DNA of 64,000 nucleotides from Ectocarpus siliculosus (lineage: Eukaryota; Sar; Phaeophyceae; Ectocarpales; Ectocarpaceae): the NCBI GenBank assembly GCA_000310025.1, contig FN649734.1, forward strand, positions 5,727,349-5,791,348, in the 5' to 3' direction. A program made the position numbers and the translations under genes. This document shows, one piece after another, positions 10,930-22,447 of this stretch (position 1 is its first letter; each line of letters opens with the position of its first letter). The notes below the pieces were generated by a model. It saw only the letters and a list, made by a program, of their open reading frames with translations. It had not been told where the DNA came from and searched no databases.

Positions 10930-12170
10930 CCTCAACCGGAGTCTAATAAAGTTCTGATAGGCTAGGGTACAAGGTCGGTGAATCATTTTGGATTTTCACA
11001 GTTTGCAACTGCAGCGTTTGGTGACGACGTGCTGTGCCACTGTTACACCGCCTGTCTGCTACTCGCCGCTGGTTCCGCCGCACGTACGTGCTTGAGCTCT
11101 TCCTGGCACACAGACGAGGTCCTGTATACGGTGTACCGGTAGGTGTACCGGTCCTGCGGCGTGTAGTATGTAAGGTCGGCACGCCGCACGACCATCAATC
11201 TACTGTACTGTCTGAATCTTTGCGAAGAAAGCAGAAAGGAGCGCCCACGAGAGTTAGAGTTCTTGGCTAAACAACGAACGCCGGAAAGTCTCAAAATGTA
11301 CGCACCTATGTAGAATCAATTGTACACGCGTGTGATTACGCAGTGAGACCGCTGGTCTGCCCTGCATGCGTTTCTGTGCTATCATCAATCCAAAAGCATC
11401 CCTGCGTTGAACGGTACAGTATTTACAGAAGTGTGGTACAGGTATTGGCCAGCTGGTACTGGTCCTGAGCCAAGATACGTTACATCGCAATACCCCATCT
11501 CGGAAGATCGTGGTATTCAACCGTTTGCCGATCTCCTGCCGCCCAAAAGGAAAGGACCATGTGAATATGGTCAGCAACGTGGTACGAAGATAGGCTGTAG
11601 ACTACTGGAGCGTACTGTAGTAGCTCTCGTCCCAGAACAAGAAGAGCAGCAAGTATGTTGAGATCGCACCTGCGAAAGTACGGCTTGGGATCTGATGTTG
11701 ATGTTGTTGTGCTGGTGCTGTTCCGGGATCCGGCTGAGGTGAGGAGAGAGAGGCAGGTGTGTGTGTGTGTGTGTGTGTGTGTGGTACATAGATTGCTTGG
11801 CTCTCGGTTGTTCTTTGCCGTAGTCCGAATCCGTTATGTACAGCAGCAGGATCATCCGTCGAACCCGGATCTGGCGGTCTCAGAATATTAGGAAGAATAC
11901 ACAGAAAGACAACCCGTTCAAGGAGTGAAGTTGCTGGATCCAGCTGGCTGGTTGAGCCGCTTTGTTTGTTTAGCGCTCGTGCCATCATTAGCTGTTGTGC
12001 AAGAGCGATGCACCATCAACCTTGTGTTGGTTTTGTATCTCTCTGCTCGCGGTGTGCGCCAAACGGTGTTTACGTGGATCGGGGTCAGTGGGTACACGCC
12101 GTACGCCGTACCTCTACTCGCACACGTTGTCTGGTTCCAGTTCCAGGTTCACACAAGCCCGGGTTTTCAT
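10930..12170. repeat. Diverged dispersed repeat, copy 1
   Basis: Reading this block beside 34930-36165 shows the same order of shared phrases: a cggtc...tttgggatttt start, cgaacgccagaa...tctc near 11277 and 35273, ggtactggtcctgagc near 11454 and 35428, and cggatctggcggtctcagaat near 11868 and 35844. It also contains a TG dinucleotide run (11757-11783). It carries no coding capacity. It ends where the split-repeat element begins (12174), so that element may have inserted at or near its edge. Confidence 0.55.
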
Positions 12171-12173
12171 TTC

Positions 12174-12411
12174 TTTATTTTGTTTTCTTTCGAATTGCTT
12201 CATTATTTCTTCGGTTTCTAGGCTACGTGTTGGGGAGAGAGACGCACGAAACGCTCATCGTCTCTCCGGCCGCGTTAGCTGCAAAGGCCGGCATCAACTC
12301 TTACAAATCCATCTCTCTCCCCACAAATACTAGCCGGGGGACTACGACTGCAAACGCAGGAGTCCCAAAACTGACCAAGTCCTCAAATGGTACACACCAT
12401 TCTACAACACC
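12174..12411 (-). repeat. Split direct repeat B2
   Basis: A 238-bp sequence, matching 12739-12976 at an offset of 565 bp with one mismatch near 12394. It forms the outer 3' end of the element in its own orientation. Confidence 0.9.
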
Positions 12412-12479
12412 TGACTAGATACCGAATATTCCCGAACTTATGCCCCCACCTTCGAAAGAAAAGGGATGGGAGGGCGGGA

Positions 12480-12733
12480 TTTTCTAAACTGCCGCCGCTA
12501 CTGCGTTAGGCGGCTGCTGCTGTCCTTCCGTTGCTTCACGCGCTCTGTAGCTGTCACACGTTACCCGACTTTGCTACAGCCCCTGCGTGGACTCGATCAC
12601 GGAATGACACCCCCAACTATAGACTAATAATTCCAAACACCGTGACCCTGGGTTTCCGGTAGAAAATGAAGCCAAATTCTAATTCGACTGTTACAAAATA
12701 AACACCAGTTTATTCTATCTGCTTCGACGAACA
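12480..12733 (-). repeat. Split direct repeat A2
   Basis: A 254-bp sequence apparently identical to 18167-18420 (offset 5687). It lies between the two B repeats, as in Ngaro/PAT elements, where A2 and B1 take part in completing the circular intermediate. Confidence 0.9.
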
Positions 12734-12738
12734 TTCCT

Positions 12739-12976
12739 TTTATTTTGTTTTCTTTCGAATTGCTTCATTATTTCTTCGGTTTCTAGGCTACGTGTTGGGG
12801 AGAGAGACGCACGAAACGCTCATCGTCTCTCCGGCCGCGTTAGCTGCAAAGGCCGGCATCAACTCTTACAAATCCATCTCTCTCCCCACAAATACTAGCC
12901 GGGGGACTACGACTGCAAACGCAGGAGTCCCAAAACTGACCAAGTCCTCAAATGGTACACCCCATTCTACAACACC
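12739..12976 (-). repeat. Split direct repeat B1
   Basis: Internal copy of the B repeat, five bases from A2. It follows the recombinase gene in the element's orientation. Confidence 0.9.
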
Positions 12977-13119
12977 CACATCGAGGTCAGTTTCTGGACG
13001 ACTACCGAATAAGTCAACTATCCGTTCCCCCAGACGGTCCCCTCCCCCGGCTGTCTCGGTACGATCCTACTGCCGTCTGTAAGTTTCCGTGACACTCGCC
13101 GCGAATCCTCTACATTGTT

Positions 13120-14230
13120 TCACGCGTACGGCTTGTATGCATCCGACCTCCACTTCCCTTCTCTCTGAATCACTCGTTCTGCGATGTCTCCGCCCGATGC
13201 AAGAGCCGTCGAGCCTCCAATTCGCAACGAGTGCAACGCGTACTCCTGGGGGTTACGCCCCGACTTCGCTACCACTTCTCTGAGTGCACGGAGGGCAGCA
13301 GTATACCTCACTACTCTCACTGCTCTTCCACTACGGTACGAAGCCAACGGTGCGGAGTCAGGGAACGTCGCATGACACGATAACAGCTCCACCACAAGAG
13401 CCACCGCGCCGCCGCGTGGTCTCACACCTGACTGCGGTCCGGTGACTTCGTCTCGCGTACGAACCCGTATGTTTCCTTTCTGCTCTTGATCGGCCTTGTG
13501 CCCTCTAAACCTCATTTCGACACGGTCTGCTCTACGATAGTGACTAAAGACTAATTGCGTCTCGCCAGCAAACAATGCTACGTCCGCCCTCGTAAGACAG
13601 TGTGCCTCATGCACCCTGCCCGCATCATTCGCGAACACCTCATCAGACCGTGTGATAAAGAGATAGGACAAGCACAGACACAGCCACATCACTCTGCCCC
13701 CTTCCCCCCAGTTCTGGCTTGCGCTTTGCCCGTCCAGCAGCATACGCCAAGACACAGGCAGGCGCACACGGCGTACCGTCCCCACAGCCACGTGGTTCCT
13801 CGCAATCCCCCTTAGCGCACATTTCAACATCGGAGGCGACAAGTCTAGCTCGACAGAAGCTTCCAGCCTATGAAAATGTTGTACAGCCGTGAGTTTTCCG
13901 GATATTGTACTCGCTAGATTACCCTCAGACTCGAAACACCAGGCTACGAAGTCTATCAACTCCCACACATGAAGGTCCCCGGCACGTTGCCCTAGGAACT
14001 TGGGCTTCTCCGTCAGCCTGTGAAACGTGCACCAAGAGTTGAAGCCTGACGTGTAAGTCCTTCTAGACGAAGACGCAACTGAGTGCTCGACGAGCTGCAT
14101 GCCAAGACGTCGGTAACAAAGTCCCGTCCTGCCTGTCCCAGGTCCTGAACCTGCTGATAGCCCTGGAGCCAACCTCGTGTAGACCGGCGTGCTGCCGTTC
14201 GATTTAGCCGCAGGTGCGCTGCCATCCGAG
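13120..14230 (-). CDS. Tyrosine recombinase of the split-repeat element, truncated by a stop
   Basis: The frame from 14172 down to 13120 gives about 350 residues and is open further upstream to about 14230, running on from the Gag end. The C-terminal half carries the box II signature HSLRIGGSTAL, followed by a KWRSDAYKPY segment with the conserved Trp and the likely nucleophile Tyr. An upstream Arg-rich region (RSDEVFANDAG) fits box I. Such enzymes integrate circular DNA copies of DIRS-order elements or Cryptons without target duplication. The protein ends one residue after the presumed catalytic Tyr, at TGA. The same frame continues beyond the stop with family-like sequence (NNVEDSRRVSRKL), so TGA probably replaced an Arg codon. 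Confidence 0.8.
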
Positions 14231-14243
14231 GTAGCCCCCCCCG

Positions 14244-15214
14244 CTACGCGGGAGAGCCCGCACCCCTATTTGTCTTTCCCGTGGGTGAAGAAGCCAGCGG
14301 CCTTGGGTCTCGCGCCGCCCTCGCCAGCGGCGCGCGCCTCTCCTCCGCGCCCTCCCCCGTTGCCGTGGCCAACGCCGCGCGCGCCGGTTGCCGGAGTTTC
14401 GGACGCTCCGCGCCTAGCGTGGGAAGGGTTCTGGGTGTGGATGTGTGGGCAGTTACGATCATGGCAACCGGACGACGAGTTGAAGGCGAAGCAGTAACCA
14501 CGAGCGTGTCGAGCGATGCCGCCACTTTCTCTGTCACCAGGACGCCTTTGCGAAGCAAGGATTGCCACTCCATCTGCGACAGTTTTGAAACTGCCGGAGG
14601 CCGCCCCAGGATGAGCCACGCTTTTACCCGGCGGAGGTCCCCCCACATCCGCGCTCTATCCTTTGCCGTAGCCTTAGCCGCCTCGGCGCTGGGTGTAGCG
14701 GGGGCCCGAGAGGCCGATGGTGGGGCGGTTGTGCCCACCAGTTGCACCCCCCCCCGGAAGGCCAGGTCCTGCTGCTTGGGTGGCGATCAGGTCGTCGATC
14801 GTTGCTTGAAGCTGCTGGCGATCGCCGGCAGCCTCATCGCGCTTCCGCTGCAGCTCCTCCCTCAGGCCGTCCACCAGCCCGCGGAGAGAAGCGAGCTCAG
14901 TCTCATCAGCGGGGGGGTCGCCGCGGGTGCCTGTCCCTGGCGCTCGCGAGGAGGATACCGCTCGACGCCTCGCGGGAGTACGTGATCCGCTGCGCGTCGA
15001 GGGGCGAGCCGTCGAGCTCGCCACCGATCGCGCGGTAGACCTCCTCGTGCGTGGTGTCGAAGGTGTCGCCGCCCGACCTCGCCCTGCTTGCCCAGCCGCT
15101 GCCCTGCCGCTCCGCGTGGAGGCCCGTGTCGGCATCTGGTCGCGGTTGGAGTCGTATAAGCAGCGGACCGGCGGCAGGCGGCGGGCGAGCGTCAGGGCGG
15201 CGTTGCGGGAACAC
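14244..15214 (-). pseudogene. Gag-like protein of the split-repeat element, frameshifted
   Basis: Coding signal passes through three frames. The 5' part (about 15135-14760) is rich in Arg/Ser/Thr and then forms a helical, probably coiled-coil stretch (LRGLVDGLREELQRKRDEA). The frame changes in a G run near 14750. The middle part (RMWGDLRRVKAWL, EWQSLLRKGVL) continues, then the frame changes again near 14545. The 3' part has a CCCH-type zinc finger of spacing C-x8-C-x4-C-x3-H (from YCFAFN to CPHIH) and a Gly/Arg-rich tail. CCCH fingers of this kind occur in Gag proteins of several protist retroelements. A further shift in a G run near 14238 would join it to the recombinase. Confidence 0.6.
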
Positions 15215-15537
15215 TTCTTTTCCTCTTCATCGTGGGCGTAGTCGATCGCGCGCCTGGATCTGCAGTTAGAATGGTCTACAAATCCTATCTTCGGGCGAAA
15301 CTATCTGACGTGGGTTTTCGTCGGGCCCAGAACGACGCGTTGTTATATCGCGAGCTCGCGTTAGTTCGTTCTCGACGCCTGTGGATTGAATGGAGTGATT
15401 ATTGCTGCTGACGCTACGGTCACCGGACGTCGACCAATCCCGAATATTTCTCTCTTTGGAACACTAGCGATGGTTTCTCTTTTTTTTTTTTTTATATATA
15501 TATTTTCTTGGATTCGGTGAACCCCGGTTCGCCATCG

Positions 15538-17014
15538 GCACGGGTGCTTCCACTCATTGGCGCGTCCCGTGCTGATACGTGTTTTTTTTTTTTTTGTCGA
15601 TGCGTTGGATACGGTGAACTCCACTTGCCAACAGCGCGGGTGCTTCCACTCATTGGCGCGTCCCTCGCTGAAACTGACAACACATATGCAGCACGGGTGC
15701 TTCCACTCATTGGCGCGACCCGTACTGATACTTGTACGCAGCGCGGGTGCTTCCACTCATTGGCGCGTCCCTTGCTGAAACTGACAACACATATGAGCAC
15801 GGGTGCTTCCACTCATTGGCGCGTCCCGTACTGATACGTGTATGACTTCGTTTTCGATGCGTGGAGATCGGTTAATTCTACTCGCCAACAGCACATGTGC
15901 GTCCACTCATTGGCGCGTCCCGTACTGATACGTGTACGGCGTTTTTGTTCTTTCTTTTTGAGATCGGTTAACTCTACTCGCCAACAGCACTCATTGGCGC
16001 GTCCCTTGCTGAAACTGACAACACATATGCAGCACGGGTGCTTCCACTCATTGGCGCGTCCCGTACTGATACGTGTACGACTTCGTTTTCGATGCGTTGA
16101 ATTCGGTTAACTCTACTCGCCAACAGCACGGGTGCGTCCACTCATTGGCGCGTCCCGTGCTGATACGTGTACGGCGTTTTGTTCTTTCTTTTTGAGGTCG
16201 GTTAACTCTACTCGCCAACAGCACGAGTGCTTCCACTCGTTGGCGCGTCCCGTGCTGAGGCTGACAACACATATGCAGCACGGGTGCTTCCACTCATTGG
16301 CGCGTCCCGTACTGATGCATGATTTGTGGTATTTCCTACCGCTGCGTTGAATTCGGTTAACTCTACTCGCCAACAGCGCGGGTGCTTCCACTCATTGGCG
16401 CGTCCCGTGCTGATACGTGTACGGCGTTTTGTTCTTTCTTTTTTGAGATCGGTTAACTCTACTCGCCAACAGCACGAGTGCTTCCACTCGTTGGCGCGTC
16501 CCGTGCTGAGGCTGACAACACATATGCAGCACGGGTGCTTCCACTCATTGGCGCGTCCCGTACTGATGCATGATTTGTGGTATTTCCTACCGCTGCGTTG
16601 AATTCGGTTAACTCTACTCGCCAACAGCGCGGGTGCTTCCACTCATTGGCGCGTCCCGTGCTGATACATGTACGGCGTTTTGTTCTTTCTTTTTGAGATC
16701 GGTTTACTCTACTCACCAACAGCACGAGTGCTTCCACTCATTGGCGCGTCCCGTGCTGAGGCTGACATCACATATGCAGCACGGGTGCTTCACACTCATT
16801 GGCGCGTCCCGTACTGATGCATGATTTGTGGTATTTTCTACCGCTGCGTTGAATTCGGTTAACTCTACTCGCCAAGAGCGCGGGTGCTTCCACTCATTGG
16901 CGCATCCCGTGCTGATACATGTATGACTTCGTGTTTCGTTGCGTTGAGATCGGTTAACTTCCACTCGCCAACAGCACGGACGAGTGCTTCCACTATTGGC
17001 GCGTCCCGTGCTGG
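15538..17014. repeat. Hairpin-forming minisatellite inside the split-repeat element
   Basis: Nineteen copies of a core of about 40 bp lie at spacings of about 50-57 or 94-98 bp. The core begins CAGCACGGG and ends CCCGTGCTG, so the ends are complementary and can form a 9-bp stem with a loop of about 21 bases (TGCTTCCACTCATTGGCGCG). The spacers between cores are of a few recurring types. From 16219 to 16970 a higher-order unit of about 250 bp, made of three cores and their spacers, is repeated three times (16219, 16470, 16720). Open frames on both strands here (repeats of NEWKHP or HSLARPV) are by-products of the repeat. Confidence 0.9.
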
Positions 17015-18166
17015 TGCGTGTCCTTGTTTTTTTTTTTTCATTGAGATCACTTCCGCCTAGACAATCCTACGGCAGGTTGACGAGTTTTTGGCATGCATCA
17101 ATTGCTGTCCGGGCGTTTTTGGTCGCTTAATCGTCGATGGACGTGACGTATTCTTATAGAAGGTTTGTGTCACAGCGGCAATGAATTTGACGTGATGCCC
17201 CTCGAGACCGTGATGCACTCACATGGACCGCTACCTGACGTTCCTCGCGAGTTCGAACCTAGCGTGTCACTTTCACCTCCCCCCCCTATTTTTTTCTCAT
17301 CTTCTTTTTCCTTATGCATACAGCACGTAGTTCGCTGTCTCGTTTTTTTTTCTCGTCTTCTTTGTTTTTCAGTCTTTTTCTTTGAGTCTGTCTCTCGCAT
17401 GCATGTGTTTTTGCTTTTATCCGTTCCCGTGAATGCTGTTGAATGCACTTTCCGATTACGTATGCGGCCGCTTTGTATGCCATGGGACTTGTCGATACCA
17501 TCAGTGGGGACTTGTCAATACCATCCGTGGAGACGATTGCTTACGTGAGTGGGCATATTATCGTCGATTCCTTCAGCTATATGCCCCTCTGTGCGCGGCA
17601 CAGACAAGATTGTACCGGCAAGTAGTCCCTAGTAAGCCGGGGGAAACAGAAAACAAGGCACCTGCCTCATGTGCATACTCGTGACAGCATCATGCCCTAC
17701 TGCCGCGGGTCGATTGGTTATGTCCGATGCCGCAGGGTTCCTCCACCCCGTGCAGTACAATGGCTGCTATCAACCGCGACAAGTCAGCGTGCGACCATAC
17801 AACAGGCCCCGCTCTTTCTTTTTGCCGTTGAATTTTTTCTTCAGAGATGGTACGTCTCGGTTGGGACGAACCGCATTTTTTTTCTTCAGCGAGAGTACGT
17901 CTCGGTTGGGATGAACCGCATCCCATGTTTGGGAAGGGACCTATCTGAGCGGCGCGGCGAGCGAGACTGCGGTGGCTTGCCGCCGCTTATCTTACTGCAC
18001 CCTCCCCCCTCGTGCTAAATGCACGCAGCGGTGAGGTCACAAGAGTAGCGGGACGCGAATAGGAACACGGCCGACACGATGGATGTTGGACACGAGTACA
18101 CACCTTTATATGGAGAGTCGCGTGCTGGTCACTTCCCCAATGCTTGCGCCGTGTCCCGTCCCGCCC
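17015..18166. other. Leader-side region of the split-repeat element, no gene seen
   Basis: This lies between the A1 repeat and the minisatellite. It has pyrimidine-rich runs near 17280-17400 and 17815-17890, with a direct repeat of a tacgtctcggttgggatgaac phrase near 17850 and 17896. No family-like protein is visible in any frame. Confidence 0.4.
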
Positions 18167-18420
18167 TTTTCTAAACTGCCGCCGCTACTGCGTTAGGCGG
18201 CTGCTGCTGTCCTTCCGTTGCTTCACGCGCTCTGTAGCTGTCACACGTTACCCGACTTTGCTACAGCCCCTGCGTGGACTCGATCACGGAATGACACCCC
18301 CAACTATAGACTAATAATTCCAAACACCGTGACCCTGGGTTTCCGGTAGAAAATGAAGCCAAATTCTAATTCGACTGTTACAAAATAAACACCAGTTTAT
18401 TCTATCTGCTTCGACGAACA
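18167..18420 (-). repeat. Split direct repeat A1
   Basis: Outer 5' end of the element in its own orientation, apparently identical to A2 (12480-12733). Confidence 0.9.
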
Positions 18421-19551
18421 AACCTTCCTGTTTTTTTAACCCTTTTGAGTCTTCAGGCGTTCTCACTGATCATTGATTGATCATTTGCAAATGCTGGTGT
18501 AGTGGCAAGTCATGGAGTTGCCGCCCTGCAGCCCTTCGCGCCGTGTAGTGGCAAGTCCATAGGTAGGTGTGTCTAGATTATTAGAACCCGCGCTAACCGG
18601 CTGACCAATGAAGAGACGTCAGTGACAGCGGGTAATATCAAGGTCTCGGGAATGGGAATGGGGCCAATCAATGCCAAATCATGAATCTCTCAACGTATGC
18701 ACATGAACGCGTGTGTGCATACATACAAACATACATACGTGTTCTTTCGCAGCACCACACATACACTCGCCCGAACGTATAGGAAACCACTGCTGCAAAG
18801 AGCAGAGGGCAGCAAAAGGGAGGGGTATCGCAATCCCTGCCGAAGCCCAGATATCGAGGATATCATGGTTGGTTCCCAACAATTTGAAAATCGTTCCCAA
18901 GATCCAGCAGTCATTGTGTCAGCAGCTACAACGAACGCTACAACGACACTACTACTATTGCTGTAGACGAGTAAAACATATCAGCAACACATCCACACTC
19001 GTACCGCCACACATACCACCCTCGCCCGAACCTAGGAAACCACGAGGTACAGGTGTGTGCTGGTGGATGTGCTTGTTGTTTGAAAAACACAGGAGCTCTA
19101 GAGAGCTGGCAGGGCACATTTCGGGGGGGGGACAGAGAACAGAGAAGTACAGAAGTACAAATACCAGCTATGTATGGGTCTTCACTGATCATTTTGCCCT
19201 CTCTGGACTGATCATTTACAATATACCGAAAATAGACTAGTTGAGGCAGCTAGACGACTGATCATTTCAAAGTCTACACAGCTAACCTGCCCTACTGACC
19301 GCAGCGCGACCACCCATCAACCTTTCTACGACCCTGTCTGTGGCCACCACCCTGTCGCCGGCTTCTCTCATGGCCTACAGGTGGAGATAGCTGTTGCGTG
19401 TGCAGAAGTACACTGGTGTCTTTCTCTGCACTTCTCTCTCTCCCGCTCGCTCTCTCTCGCTCTCATTTTTTTTTTGGCGCAAAAAAACAAATCTGACAGT
19501 CCAGCCTAGACCCAAAGGGGTTAATACGTACATTCTTCCACATTACATCGA
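18421..19551. other. No gene recognised
   Basis: Contains a repeated phrase (gtgtagtggcaagtc near 18497 and 18543), several TGATCATT words and a CT-rich tract at 19430-19466. A plus-strand frame of 175 codons (18713-19240) has no recognisable motif and is probably chance. Confidence 0.3.
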
Positions 19552-19772
19552 CACGGGTGGCCAAAGGAGGTTGTAACTGGTGCCCGACCTCCCCGGGGGT
19601 CAGGTTGGGGCGTTGGGGATCGACCTTTGGACAATATATAGTCTACGCTGCCAGTCCGCCCTGTTGATCGGACCAACGTCGCAATCCGTGATGAGGTGCT
19701 AGCTGCATACGTCGGCGTGCAACCTGACCCCCGGGGAAGTTGGGCACCAGTTACAACCTTTGGCCACCCGTG
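19552..19772. mobile_element. MITE-like foldback element, 221 bp
   Basis: The left arm starts CACGGGTGGCCAAAGG (19552-19567). The right arm ends with its reverse complement (19757-19772). The arms match over about 55 bp, with a three-base insertion in the left arm and a few substitutions, and enclose about 110 bp. No coding capacity and no clear target duplication were seen. A small non-autonomous DNA transposon is the simplest reading. Confidence 0.75.
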
Positions 19773-20219
19773 GGACCTTTGCACCCACCACACCTAACCC
19801 TATCCCTTGCAGCAACATAGGGCAATGACGCATGCAAGTCGTGGCCTCACGGGCCTCACGTGCACAGCCAGTCGTGTGGTCCTCTTGTGGGGCTAGATCG
19901 TGCTCCGTAACTTCAATGTATGTATGTATGTAGACGACAGTGTTATAGTCTAGTACAGGTGCGCGCATCGAGGTTCCGCATGCGGTGGGTTTCGATGTAT
20001 CTCTCTCTCGTGAAAAAACTCTCACCTCTCGGAACGCCGACAACTGCACATACACCGATGTATATATAGCTCATGTAGCTCTTCACACGTGAGTGTACGG
20101 TTTCAATACCAAACATTCCGTGCCTGCGTGTTCCTATGCAACCTCGTGTTCGTCAATACACGCGTGCGCAAGATTCCAAACAGATCACCAAAAACCTTGC
20201 TGACGGGCGTGCATGTGAT

Positions 20220-20560
20220 GCCATAAGCTGTGTGCTCAAGCGCTACTGTATGTACGTGAACTGCCGCTGTACGAATTGACACGCAAACACATGCAACCGC
20301 CCATTTGGTGCGCTCGTATGCACCTGCAGTGAGGGTGTTTCTTGGTGCTGCTCACTACTGCTGTAGAGACTGTGAACATTGAGGTCCCGCGTCCGACTGA
20401 TTGGTCGGTCGTGAAGACTTCTCCCAGCTCTCAACAACTTGCACAACACGTGTCACCCATCATGCCCCACCCACGCAAAAAATATCGTCGTTTAGAAATG
20501 CTGCTGCTGTGCGTTGTACTGCTGTAGACCACGTTGCACATCCCTCAAGACTTGGAATTA
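20220..20560. repeat. Diverged dispersed repeat, copy 1, second block
   Basis: Matches 37045-37400 in order: acatgcaaccgcccat near 20289 and its partner near 37110, attgaggtcccgcgtccgact near 20380 and its partner near 37220, then gtgaagacttctcccagctc and catccctcaagacttgg. It is part of the block colinear with 34.9-38.0 kb. Confidence 0.5.
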
Positions 20561-22060
20561 ACACGCAGGCTGAATGACACGCAGCCTACAACCCAAGCCC
20601 AATACTTCGAACACTTCATAATTCTGGCATCTGATCTGACACACTTGGATGGAAACCAGATCGACCCCTCCGCAAAAGCCACAATCAACATAGATTATGT
20701 TTGTCCGCATGCACCGAGGACAAACAGTAACATGGCCGGGAGACATGAATGAAGAAAACTAGATCGGCGAATCAAGCATTCAAATCAAATCTCCGGAGAT
20801 TTGTTCGACCGAGCGGATGATTCATTTGTTCCCTACCGGCCCCCGGGTCACACCAATCAATTTTCAAGTTTCGACCTAACGTAATTAGCTCTACATAGAT
20901 ATTGTCAACCGCGCGTGTTAGGGGAGCGCTGTGTGTGGTTGCTGCACCGGGTGGAGCAGGGGAACACGGCACGCCTGTGAAAAACTACTGTAGTTTCCCA
21001 GGTTCCGAGGCTCGATCCCGACAAAAAATAGAGAAGTGAAAATGGGGGGGGGGGGGAACTCGTCAGGTTTCGCGCGAATCGCGAGGCGTTTCGTTCATCA
21101 GCGAAATTGGAGCGCGTTAGCGCCTATAGATACGAATCACAACCACCTTTTATGGTAGACATCTCACATTGCAAGCTTGCGTCATCAGTCCCGACTTTAT
21201 CGCGAAGCCTGCGACTCCCCAAGATATCGGAGGTGCTAAACAAACTACTGAACATAATTCGTCCAAAATTCGTCTGATTTCCAAAATCAAAAGCGGGGTG
21301 GACTTCACATGTGGCCGAGACCAAGGATAACTTCTTCTGGTCACCCTTCTCTGTGACTACCGGGTTTGATTTATTCATTATCCGCGTTGTTCCCGAACTT
21401 GCTTGGGCTTCCCACAAAATATACATGTACAGTGGTACCTCGATCTGGTACTCTCTGATGAAGATGGCAAAGAGTAGACACCGCAGCACGGCAGCAGCAG
21501 CGTGTATTCTACTGGTGGTCAGTGGGGTGTGGGTGCAGATGTCCCTGTTTTCTGTGTGCTCTCCGCGGAGGTTCCATCGTCGCTTTCACACACACGTTAG
21601 TGTTTCCAATCTTCCTCGGTGCACACTTCTCAAATTTTCTAACCTAAGTAACCAAGATGACCGAGGGTCTCGTCGTTTCGTTGACACTTTTTCATTGTCG
21701 CTCGTTCTTCGTGCAGGATGAATGCCTGGATGATGATAGTACTGCACCACTGTACTTCGACTCCACGTTGTCGCTTGAGTATGAGATACCCTTCGCCTCG
21801 TGGAGAAGAGAGAAAGTAGCGAATGAACTACGAGGAGGATGCGACAGCGAAAAAAACGAAATTCCCAGATCGTGAGAAATCGACGAACTTCGGTAAATTC
21901 GACAGTCACAATATGGGATTGAACCGCACCCCAATTTTGACATCTGCTTCTAATATCTGCGCCCACACTGTGCGTGGATTCCCGTTCTGATCTACGTCAT
22001 TCTTTGTAACCCACCTTCTCGATGTCGACCCGGTGATGTTATGTGCTCCCCCGATGAGGC
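20561..22060. other. No gene recognised
   Basis: A run of 14 G lies near 21044-21057. Open frames here are short and carry no recognised motif. Confidence 0.3.
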
Positions 22061-22325
22061 ACTCGGTGAATGAGTGAGTGACTGGCTGGGTGACTGAGTG
22101 ACTGAGTGACTGAGTGATTGTCTGGGTGAATGAGTGACTGAGTGACTGAGTAAATTACTGAGTGAGCGAATGATGAGTGACTAACTGAGTGACTGACTGA
22201 GTGAGTGACTGACTGATAGAGCGGATGAGTGAGTCACTGAGTGAGTCACTGAGTACGTGAATGAGTAAGTGAGTGACTGGCTGACTGGCCGACTGACTGA
22301 TTGGCTGTCTGACTGAGTGATGATC
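22060..22325. repeat. Degenerate GAGT/GACT microsatellite
   Basis: About 260 bp consist almost entirely of gagtgact, gactgact and gagtgagt words with scattered changes. The Ser/Thr-rich minus-strand frame across it is a by-product. Confidence 0.85.
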
Positions 22326-22447
22326 GCCGTCGAACAAAAATATACACGCTCTGGGAGCAGCCCGGGCCACGCGATTAGTATTTCGTCGGCGGTGTTTGCA
22401 CAACCTCGCCCCCAACTCAATTCCCATCAAGGGCTCGTGTCGACAGC

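Larger units (their letters stand above)
12174..18420 (-). mobile_element. DIRS-order (Ngaro/PAT-like) split-direct-repeat element lacking visible reverse transcriptase
   Basis: Two different direct-repeat pairs interlock. In minus orientation the order is A1 (18420-18167), internal region, B1 (12976-12739), A2 (12733-12480), B2 (12411-12174). This is the split-direct-repeat layout described for PAT and Ngaro retrotransposons. The two A copies look identical over 254 bp, and the two B copies (238 bp) differ at one visible base, so the copy is young. The internal region holds a broken Gag with a CCCH-type finger, then a tyrosine recombinase. Between them only about 70 bp remain, where this group normally has reverse transcriptase and RNase H. 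A minisatellite fills part of the 5' side. It is therefore either an internally deleted, non-autonomous copy or an RT-less lineage. Confidence 0.8.

Noticed and set aside
12174-12976. Reading the two B repeats as LTRs of a short LTR element
   Set aside because: The A repeats interlock with them (A1 far away, A2 between the B copies), which fits split direct repeats and not a pair of LTRs.
14281-14985. 234-codon plus-strand frame
   Set aside because: Antisense shadow of the Gag-like region of the split-repeat element, which has the zinc-finger signature on the minus strand.
15361-17050. Many overlapping frames repeating NEWKHP, APMSGSTRA or HSLARPV
   Set aside because: Direct translation products of the minisatellite in different frames; no independent evidence for a protein.
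22155-22430. Ser/Thr-rich repetitive protein on the minus strand
   Set aside because: Translation of a degenerate tetranucleotide repeat.
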